Shown: positions 8,047 to 14,691 of the stretch, in pieces
How positions within the stretch are numbered: the stretch's first letter is position 1
How the letters are laid out: each line of letters begins with the position of its first letter
NCBI GenBank assembly: GCA_004151065.3
Contig: NWUY0300044265.1
Coordinates: 1 to 14,691 of the forward strand
DNA: 14,691 nt
From: Larix sibirica
Taxonomy: Eukaryota; Streptophyta; Pinopsida; Pinales; Pinaceae
Direction of reading: 5' to 3'
Notes under the pieces: generated by a model
Told to the model about the DNA's origin: nothing
The model's input: only the letters and a program-made list of their open reading frames with translations
Database searches by the model: none
Program-made: the position numbers and the translations under genes

Positions 8047-8367
8047 TTTTATTTTATTTATTTTTCACCCAGAAAAAAAATAAATAAACTATTATAGATA
8101 AATTTGTGTCACATATTACATCTAAATGATAGAGAAGCGAGATCTTCTCCATATCCCTGACCTAATCCTGTCCAAAGAAAGAAAACTTCTCTCTCCTGCT
8201 CAAAAAGCTTAAAATGATGATAGTTACTGAAAAAGCAAATTGCATAGTCCCGAAAAACTAATATTAACATGACCCATATGTGTAAGCAAAACATCAACAT
8301 CCATTAAGTGAAAGATAGTATGAGCCAACCTCCTCAAAATTTCAAAAAAAGGACATAAAAAATATGA
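8047..8367 (-). other. LINE-B 3' untranslated region and A-rich tail
   Basis: After the ORF2 stop at 8368-8370, the minus strand runs about 300 bases to TTTTTTTTCTGGGTG and then an AAAAATAAATAAAATAAAA tract (8048-8066), the likely tail. The tail is not pure A, so the exact end is uncertain. The open frame at 8109-8300 is taken as chance. Confidence 0.55.
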
Positions 8368-8454
8368 CTATCCTCTGTCAAAGAGACTAATGATGTCCGA
8401 TGAAGCTAATACCCCATCTCTGAACTCTTTGATAGATAAAATATCGTCCATAGT

Positions 8455-8830
8455 GCCAATAGCAGATTTTGACAGCTGATCCTCCACCCCATTAAGCTCC
8501 CGGAATATGTGCAAGAAATTTATATGAGCAAAAGAGGCTATCATATTTTTTACACGAGTAATCCAAGGTGTCAACTGAAGGGACTGCAAAGAGGAGGATC
8601 CCAATGATCAATTTATAACGCATTGAGAATCTAACAGAACCTGTAATGTTGATATGTCCAAGCTCTTTGCAAACCATAACAAGCCTCATAGAGCTAAGAG
8701 CTCTGCTCTAGTATTGGTTCCGCTCCCTGCTCTGAAAGAAAGATAGAAAACATGAGACCTGTCCAGCTTCAGCACCATACATGCTTTGCATATACCACGC
8801 TGCTCCACCCCATCAAAAAATACCAAAGAG
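8455..8830 (-). pseudogene. LINE-B RNase H domain
   Basis: The domain lies in one frame with all four acidic catalytic positions kept: Asp in VFFDG (8812-8814), Glu in TRAELLAL (8701-8703), Asp in LLDSQC (8629-8631) and Asp in GVEDQLSK (8479-8481). It also has AGSGTNTRAELLAL and FLHIFRELNG. Two stops interrupt it, TGA at 8686-8688 and TGA at 8608-8610. Both lie where Trp is expected (the latter in VINW-type sequence), consistent with TGG to TGA changes. About 30 further residues follow to the ORF2 stop. Confidence 0.85.
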
Positions 8831-8889
8831 AAGTGATATCTGGTTCTGTAACATTGACTCTCCTCACAGTCTTCAAGGACGGTTCCTTA

Positions 8890-9474
8890 TGGAAATCCCA
8901 GAAAAAAGTTGAAGTCTTGATGGTAATCTATGTAATAACAGGGCACGACATTCTGAAAAATATAGGCATTACAAGCCAAAAATTTATACTTGCTACGAAG
9001 GGAGAGCCAAAGTTTTATATTCTCTTTAAATGAATCACGATCCCATGGACAATGAAAATTAAAGGCATTGCATAACTCAATCCAGGCAGCCTGAAAGAAT
9101 GAAAGAAAGAATAGCAACCGAAAAGACACTGATTCTGGTGCAAAAAAGCACAGAGAACACATACCCGGACCGCAAAAGCCTCTCTTTTGAAGATTTTTCC
9201 ATGTCATGATTCAATTATTGAAGCTTAACCAAACAATACATTTTATCTTCAAAGGTATCTTTGCACCCCAGACATACCTTAACCACCAATAAACCTGTGA
9301 TCCTACCTCAGTTACCAAAATTAAATGGTAGGCTAGACGAGCAGTGACCGTTCCATCTCTGTTATTATGAGCCCAAACCAACATGCCCTTGTCCGAACTC
9401 AGGTAAATTCCTGCTTGATATAGCAACTTCATGTAGCTATCCCATTCGTTCACATATCTCAGACCCAATTCCAA
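8890..9474 (-). pseudogene. LINE-B zf-RVT (zinc-binding) domain and approach
   Basis: This cysteine-containing domain follows the reverse transcriptase in plant LINEs and binds zinc. Seen here are MLVWAHNNRDGTVTARLAY, VYWWLRYVWGAKIPLKIK, and WKNLQKRGFCGPGMCSLC with its Cys residues, then the helical segment AWIELCNAFNF. The frame runs from 9474 through a TGA at 9211-9213 without a shift, so the domain is contiguous. A frameshift near 8890 separates it from RNase H. Confidence 0.8.
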
Positions 9475-9631
9475 GTATTACGTCGTGTACCAAAACAACT
9501 CACCATCATACGAGACCAATGCCACCTGTTTTAAAACTAAGAGGCTTTTTTTATGTAGCTCCTCTAGTAAACCTCTCGAAAGCTGGTATCCTTCGTTCAA
9601 ACCTAACACCGGATCCACTCCAATAAATGAA

Positions 9632-10960
9632 CTACTGGTTGATGATTGGGAAGGCATTTAACATACTGCGCCAAATAAATGAACCACTGGAAGAGTTTGA
9701 GTTGTGGGATCGTAGCCAAAACATTGGAGGCAGTCTTTTGAAATACTTTGCATTCACTACATTTCCCCAAAGGCCCTTATTAAAAATGCACCTGCACAAG
9801 CTTTTGGCGTATAGTGCATGATTGAAATATCCCAGGTGCTTGATACCCTTCCCTCCCACATTCTTAGGTTTTGAAATGATCTCCCATGAGGCCGAATGAA
9901 ACTTTGTCACATTTAGTTTTTCTTCCCAAAGGAAACGAAAAATATTTGTGTGAATCACCGAGATCACTTCTTCTGGAATAACAAATAATGAGAACCAAAA
10001 GACCGGCATACTCTGCAGGACGGAAGTGATCAAGACAAGACGACCCCCCAAAGTCGGCCATCTAAAATACCAGGAAGTGATCATTTTCTATATCTTCTTG
10101 ATTAACCAGTGCCAATCATTGAGTTTATACCCGTTTGGTTTCAGAAAATAGCCAAGGTACTTAATACCTCCCTCGATCTAAGACATCTTATATGGAAACA
10201 TGGTATCGATATGTTCCACAATGGATCAGTATTTACAATTATGGATGAAACATGATTTGTGGGGATTAACCGCCATATCATATGCATCACAAAAGGTCTT
10301 AATGATCGAAATGAAGTGATTCTATTATGTGACATTACCTTCACCAAATAACATAACGTCATCCACGAACAATAAGTGAGATAAGTGTATAGTTCTTGCC
10401 ACTCTGGAACAAGTAATTTTCTTTTGTGATTTTGATTCCTTTATGAGAAGACTAAGTCCTTCAATCACTAGGATGAACAAATATGGCGAGAGGGGGAAGC
10501 CCTAGGGTAGACCCCTATAGCCATTGAAGAAGGATGATGGTGAACCATTAATAAGAAAAACAAACCTAGACGAACAAATACAATCCATGAGCCAATTAAC
10601 AATTTCCAGAGAAAGGCCAATTTGTATGAGAATGAATCTCAAATATGTCCAATCCACGCGGTCATAGGCCTTCACAAGGTCTATCTTTAGTATGAAAGCA
10701 TTTAACTTATTTTGCTTTATAGAGTGTAAGGCTTCTTGTGCTACTCCTACCAAATCTAAGATTTTCTTGTTTGGCAGAAAGCCAAATTGTTCCTCCGATA
10801 TAAATCTTCCCAAGACCGGTTTTATCCTCTTAGATATTATTTTTGTAATAATATTGTAAAAGAGATTGCATAATGAGATGGGTCTGAAGTCATTGAAATT
10901 AGTACGCCAATATTTTTTAGGATTAAGAGTGATATAAGTGGAGTTTAAGCTACTAGGGAC
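9632..10960 (-). pseudogene. LINE-B reverse transcriptase
   Basis: Non-LTR reverse transcriptase motifs occur in order and in one frame. They are DFRPISLCN (about 10895); EEQFGFLPNKK; motif A KIDLVKAYDRVDW (10687-10649, catalytic Asp at 10679-10681); the Arg-Gly-Leu-Pro motif followed by TAG (10502-10504) where Gln is expected; SPYLFILVIEGL; motif C FVDD (10369-10358); then a post-palm segment with KYLGYFLKPNGYK, and GGRLVLITSVLQS leading to the thumb-like region. Both catalytic Asp residues of motif C are kept. The only breaks are nonsense codons, including TAG at about 10964 and TAA-TAG just after motif C. Confidence 0.92.
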
Positions 10961-11480
10961 CTACGCTTTTCTCCTGGTCTCAACAATGGCCTTCGTCAGC
11001 TCTCTACCAAGCAAATCGAAAAAATGTAAATAAAATTCCACAGTCCACCCGTCCAGGCCGAGACTCTTGTCTTTGGCCAGTTTTTTCAAAACCTTCAATA
11101 CCACATCTTCTTTAATGATCCTTCCTATCTCTTGACATTCTTCCTCATTAAAGTAACGGGGGAAATGCTTTATGGTACTCATTTGGCTTTCTAAATTATG
11201 ATAATTTATGTTAGTGTAAACCTCCTTAAAATGTCGGACTGCAACCCCCTTCAATGAGGCTTGATCATTGATTAAATCACCATCCTCAGATTTAATATCC
11301 CAAATAGCTTTCACCAGTATTCTTTGGTTGGAAAAACAGTGGAAACAATTTGTATTATTTTCGACAGCATGCATCCAAATGGCCCTACTCTTCTGCTGCC
11401 ACATTTCCTCAATTTGGTTCAGAATAAGTTGCTTTTTTAATTCCAGAGTAAGCAAATTTTCCTTCCTTTCCACCGAAAAT
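10961..11480 (-). pseudogene. LINE-B ORF2 region between endonuclease and reverse transcriptase
   Basis: The connector typical of plant L1 ORF2 is seen as ELKKQLILNQIEEMWQQ, RAIWMHAVENNTNCFHCF and WDIKSEDGDLIND. It continues to LAKDKSLGLDGWTVEFY, the start of the palm domain (usually K-S-P-G-P-D-G). It is open for 170 codons. The change of Pro to Leu in the last motif is visible and probably deleterious. Confidence 0.85.
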
Positions 11481-11523
11481 TAATCATTGTCAACACAGCT
11501 TGTTAATGACTGAATCTCCTCCT

Positions 11524-11672
11524 CAATAGACATTAGGTGCTTATTGTTTTCTGCCTTCCTTTCATGCTCCCAAGAATGGACTAGACAGTTTTCACGCTCA
11601 ATAGCCACCAGGTGCTTATTGTTTTCCGCCTTCTTTTCACGCTCCCTTAATTGAGACAGTTTTTTAATCATT
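11524..11672 (-). repeat. 75-bp in-frame tandem duplication in LINE-B ORF2
   Basis: Two copies begin caatag at 11524 and 11599 and share aggtgcttattgtttt, gcctt, ttttcatgctcc-type sequence and gacagtt. On the minus strand each encodes an AENNKHL motif with charged flanks (VAIERE and MSIEEE). The period is 25 codons, so the frame is kept. It sits in the charged connector between endonuclease and reverse transcriptase. Confidence 0.85.
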
Positions 11673-11824
11673 CCAAAAACTGGAGAATACTGAGAATCCC
11701 CTGAAAGGGTATCCCACTGATTTCGAACTAGCTCGCAAAAATATGGATCGCCCAGCCGAAATGGATTAAAATTGAAGGGATAAAAGGAGAAACTTTTGTC
11801 AGAATCCAACTGGAGAATAATCGC

Positions 11825-12500
11825 CTTATGATCTAAAATTCCAACCGAATAGGACTAATATCGATAACTACCCATAGAATCACATAGTGATTCAGACATA
11901 AAAGAGCGATCAAGTCTTTTTGGGATGCCTGCACCTCCACAGTGGTTGTTTGACCAGGTTGGTATCAAAACAGTCGTTACGATATCCACCAGAGAAGCAT
12001 TCTCAAAAAGTGATAGGAAGTAATCAGCAAGTGGATCGTGGATGTTTCTACCCCCCCATGTTTTCTCAGGAGAACAGGTGAAGTTTAAATCCCCCGCCAA
12101 AATAAGGAAACTATCTTCCAATAAACCCAAATCATAAACCCGATCAGAAAAAAGGTCTCCTCTGCGGATACGACCCGTATATGTTTAAAATTATAATCAA
12201 CCTTTGGCATCCTTTGAACTTTCCTTCGATAAGGATACCTGCAAAGGTTTTATAAGCACTCATGTCATTCACAACTGGGTTCCAGGATACCAGTGTACCA
12301 CCCAACAACCCAGATGCCTCCACCGCACTTACCCGCCAATGTGGTTTGATTTTGAGGAAATAGTCACATGCAGCCAAGGAGGGGGACATAGTCTCTTGTA
12401 ATAAAACAACACAAGGTTTCACAGTATCTATAAAATGTTTTAGGGCAACTTGTTTTGGGCCACTGCAAGGCCCTCAAATGTTGAAATATATTAGTTTCAT
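11825..12500 (-). pseudogene. LINE-B AP-type endonuclease domain
   Basis: This apurinic-type endonuclease fold nicks target DNA. Its motifs are FNI (Asn, then TGA at 12474-12476 where the Arg of Asn-Ile-Arg-Gly is expected); LLQETM with catalytic Glu (12393-12395); LNIYGSY; LILAGDLNF with the catalytic Asp and Asn; TWSNN; PKRLDRSF; and GILDHKAI at about 11840, the Ser-Asp-His motif with Ser changed to Leu but Asp-His kept. A frameshift lies near 12165 between LNIYGSY and the GDLN part, and TAG occurs at 11855-11857. Catalytic residues are otherwise preserved. Confidence 0.88.
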
Positions 12501-12550
12501 TAGATGAGCCCTTCACGGGCCGCATTCACTCTAAGATCCCCGAAAATCGG
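12501..12550 (-). other. ORF1-ORF2 spacer of LINE-B
   Basis: Fifty bases separate the ORF1 stop (12551) from the ORF2 ATG (12500). A short spacer of this type is usual in plant L1 elements and may allow re-initiation. No internal signal was recognised. Confidence 0.6.
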
Positions 12551-14271
12551 TCAAGCAGACAATGAGGAAACCCTAGGAAAACCCTTATCAAATAAAGAGG
12601 GCAGACTAGAGTTTTTTAATTTTATCCCTCCCTGATCAGGAACCCGAGGGTTACTATCAACCCCCTTTCCTTTTTTATTCTTCTTTGGTTTCATCACAGT
12701 GACATTTCCATTAAAAATTGAGGAAATGGGGATGAAATCAGAGTCTTTGGGGGCGTTAGTCGAAAATATAGGCATTGGGGTTCTGATAGACACAAAGCAG
12801 TCCCAGGTCGACAAGGGAGAGTCCCGAATCGAAGAATTAGACAAATTAATACCCAAAGTATTGTTTTGTTTCCCAAAGAGTGGCAGGAAATCATAGGTCT
12901 TAAAGTGGTCAGAAATCAGCACCCCCAGACCAGAAGGCTGCTTAGGAGGGTCACATGTACTATTACATATAACCCCCCTTTGTGAAACAGAATAAAAACC
13001 AAGAGCATAAGATAAAGGGTTGGAAGCAATGGGATTCGGATCTAGAAGGTTCTAAGGAACAAAAACATGGTCAACCCTTTCGGAGTCTTCCAAAATAATA
13101 TCCTCCTTAACCGACAGGGAATTTAGAATTTCCTTAGTAGATAAAAATTTGAGAAAAACAGGGAGGGTCTACGCAAACTTACCAACAAAGGACGAATCCG
13201 ACTAGTGCTCCAAAGGAATGGGGAAAGAAAGGTCGTCCTCCAGTTCAACTTGGGTCTCCTCCAGATGTAAATCATCACCGTGACCCTTAGATTTCCCCGC
13301 TACCTTTTTGGCACAGTATCTTCAAATGTCCAATCCCATGAAAAGAGTGGCATCGGAATAGGACTTTCCAATAGTCTGAGGTCTGTACAATGAAGCCACC
13401 TTCCCAAACCACTTCAATCTCCCCCGGCAAACCCTCGGCCGAGTCTCATTCCACTAAAATTCTAGGATGTTTTCTATCGACACCATACAAATGTTCGTCT
13501 TCAATCATAATGAATCGACCAAAAGAATTTCCAACTGCCATGAAACCATTCAGGTTCCAACATTGCAAGGGAAATCCCAAGAGAATCACCCACAGATGTC
13601 GCCTCGTCAACATTTCCTTCCGAGGGTCGAAACCTGAATGCCACCGGGAGAGAACCAAGGACCCGCTCCCCATAACCCAAAAGTGTTCTTCAATATTTTT
13701 TATGTCCTCCTCTTAGAGGAATTGGAAAATCATCCAACGGTTGACGAGCATAAGGACCCAAGGTATATTTGTGATAAAAGGTTTCCATTTGGCCCTAATC
13801 CGGTTTAGAATGTCCAGTCTAGTAGGCTTAATATACTCGAATTTTCCAACCAGCGCCCTCTGAGACAAAGCCGAAACCATGTCAAAAGTAATATCCTTAC
13901 CCAAAACGCATAGTGGATGCCCCTTCTTGACCTTCTCAAATTTTAATACCTGACCCTTTTCAAAACCCTTGTGCACAGATGTGGGTTCCCCTATCCGTAT
14001 CTCTAAGGTCCTCTTTAGAGCCACCATTCGACACATTTATGTTTTTCCAGAGAGAGGAAAAGGACGAGAACGGTTCAAATATTACTTTCTCATAGGGGTT
14101 TGTTTTCACCTCCAAAGGAGAGTGGTTTGAGAATGGAGGGTAAGAACCACCAGGTTCCATTCTAACGCCACCGGGAGAAGGAAGTAAAGAAGAGTTAACA
14201 TGGGATATTCCCTCCAAATCCCCATCCGGTAACCAACGATCGATATCACTGCAATAAACCTATCCATTCAT
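12551..14271 (-). pseudogene. LINE-B ORF1: DUF4283-like RNA-binding protein with CCHC knuckle (broken)
   Basis: ORF1 proteins of plant L1 bind RNA and package the element. The ATG is taken at 14271-14269, with TAG four codons in at 14262-14260. The N-terminal region is Ser- and Pro-rich (LLPSPGGVRMEPGG). A DUF4283-like domain follows, with KGHPLCVLGKDITFDMV, LVGKFEYIKPTR, WVMGSGSLVLSRWHSGFD, RRHLWVILLGFPLQCW and FGRFIMIEDEHLYG. A zinc knuckle lies at 13352-13311. The C-terminal part is acidic and Ser-rich, with a basic KPKKNKKGKG patch, ending at TGA 12553-12551. Frameshifts occur near 13980 and 13305. Stops include TAA 13713-13715 and TGA 13446-13448. Confidence 0.85.
13311..13352 (-). other. 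Degenerate CCHC knuckle of LINE-B ORF1
   Basis: The motif reads CHSFHGIGHLKILC: ligands Cys, Phe in place of the second Cys, His and Cys, at canonical spacing. A single base change (TGT to TTT) would give Phe. The preceding VLFR fits the usual approach to ORF1 knuckles. Confidence 0.75.
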
Positions 14272-14691
14272 GGTAAAAACACAAACAACCAGGAAAACCC
14301 TAAGAAAACACCAAGGTAATAGTCATGCCCGGAAACTGTGCAAAAAACCAAAGGTAATTTAAAATTCCCACTTTTTTAGTCTGGTTCGTACTAGGCTTGT
14401 CACATAAGACAAGCTTGACTCCATAAAAACAAGGTTCAATGCACAATTTCAGGGCTATTTAGGGTATAGACTGGAAGTAGGATTTCACAAAAGCCTCCAT
14501 ATTTCCCTCGGTCCAAACCAACAACATGATTAGCATTAATACTATATGCAAGTTTTACGAGAAAGAAAAGTATATTTTATAGAATCTGACTTATACTTTC
14601 TAACCTGCACTAATATCCCAAGTTGATGAAAAAGGCTTCTATGCAGTTTCAAGGACAACCACTGTTACACCAAAATATCGTCATCATGAGT
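14272..14691. other. LINE-B 5' leader and flank, unresolved
   Basis: Upstream of the ORF1 ATG the minus strand is T-rich (TTTTTACC before the ATG; GGGTTTTCCTGGTTG) and probably belongs to the 5' untranslated region. Where it ends is not visible. A 7-bp perfect hairpin with a 6-base loop, gcttgtc/gacaagc, lies at 14395-14414. No copy of the sequence next to the 3' tail (about 8030-8046) was found, so no target-site duplication is called. Confidence 0.45.

Larger units (their letters stand above)
8368..12500 (-). pseudogene. LINE-B ORF2: endonuclease, reverse transcriptase, RNase H polyprotein (broken)
   Basis: ORF2 products nick target DNA and prime reverse transcription there. The ATG at 12500-12498 is chosen because it begins MKLIYFNI, the start of the AP-endonuclease domain, 50 bp after the ORF1 stop. 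The end is TAG at 8368-8370. The length of 4133 bp is about 1378 codons, in the usual range for plant L1 ORF2 with RNase H, but not a multiple of three. Frameshifts lie near 12165, 9615 and 8890. Stops include TGA 12474-12476, TAA 11480-11482, TAG 10502-10504, TGA 8686-8688 and TGA 8608-8610. From 11809 to 9632 the frame is continuous and only nonsense changes interrupt it. Confidence 0.9.
8047..14271 (-). mobile_element. LINE-B: nearly complete plant L1-type LINE, decayed
   Basis: The two-ORF plant L1 layout is present on the minus strand: ORF1 (DUF4283-like plus CCHC), a 50-bp spacer, then ORF2 (AP endonuclease, reverse transcriptase, zf-RVT, RNase H), then a 3' region ending in an A-rich tail. 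Order and domain set match established plant L1 structure. Multiple stops and at least five frameshifts make it inactive. The 5' end lies upstream of the ORF1 ATG, somewhere in 14272-14691 or outside the window, and I found no target-site duplication. The 3' end at about 8047 is inferred from the A/T-rich tail. Confidence 0.9.

Noticed and set aside
12204-12401. Plus-strand open frame of 65 codons
   Set aside because: It is antisense to the LINE-B endonuclease, whose motifs on the minus strand are unambiguous.
14395-14414. Perfect 7-bp hairpin as a terminator
   Set aside because: A rho-independent terminator is not meaningful in plant nuclear DNA, and no U-run follows. It is recorded only as a small palindrome.
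8031-14646. tgcatagaag near 8033 against cttctatgca near 14637 as LINE-B termini
   Set aside because: The match is inverted, only about 10 bp, and a target-site duplication must be direct. It is probably chance.

Overview
The window looks like repeat-derived, non-genic DNA from a land plant with a large, transposon-rich genome. The evidence is L1-type LINEs whose ORF2 carries an added RNase H domain, an ORF1 of the plant DUF4283 plus zinc-knuckle type, a plant-style Ty3/gypsy gag-protease polyprotein, and a Ty1/copia-like LTR remnant. The style recalls gymnosperms, but nothing in the sequence proves the lineage. I found no intact host gene, tRNA, rRNA or CRISPR array. All recognisable coding sequence is on the minus strand and is broken by stops and frameshifts.

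Layout. Positions 1-138 resemble the end of a copia-type LTR (plus strand). About 316-4200 is a decayed Ty3/gypsy polyprotein on the minus strand, reading from high to low coordinates: gag with two CCHC knuckles, retropepsin, then further gag-like sequence still in the same frame. A second element, a 5'-truncated LINE (LINE-A, 2472-3947, minus strand), sits inside its gag. It is flanked by a perfect 19-bp target-site duplication and ends in a poly(A) tail (T8 on the plus strand). Removing LINE-A and one duplication copy restores the gag frame through the first zinc knuckle. LINE-A keeps an RNase H domain followed by an unrecognised, partly coiled-coil-like coding stretch.

About 4200-8046 is AT-rich with no gene I can support. 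It holds a 118-bp tandem duplication (5421-5650), a 73-bp tandem duplication (6249-6394) and a small imperfect inverted repeat.

About 8047-14271 or beyond is a nearly complete LINE (LINE-B, minus strand). It has ORF1 (14271-12551; DUF4283-like domain plus CCHC knuckle), a 50-bp spacer, then ORF2 (12500-8368) with AP-endonuclease, reverse transcriptase (FVDD), zf-RVT and RNase H in canonical order. Most catalytic residues survive, but there are many nonsense codons and at least five frameshifts, so it is inactive.

The elements form a stratified record: an old gypsy copy, a later LINE insertion into it, and an adjacent full-length-type LINE. Several of the stops are C-to-T type changes, as expected for silenced, methylated transposons. 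The two observations most worth following are the coiled-coil-like coding segment downstream of the LINE-A RNase H and the gag-like domain downstream of the gypsy protease.
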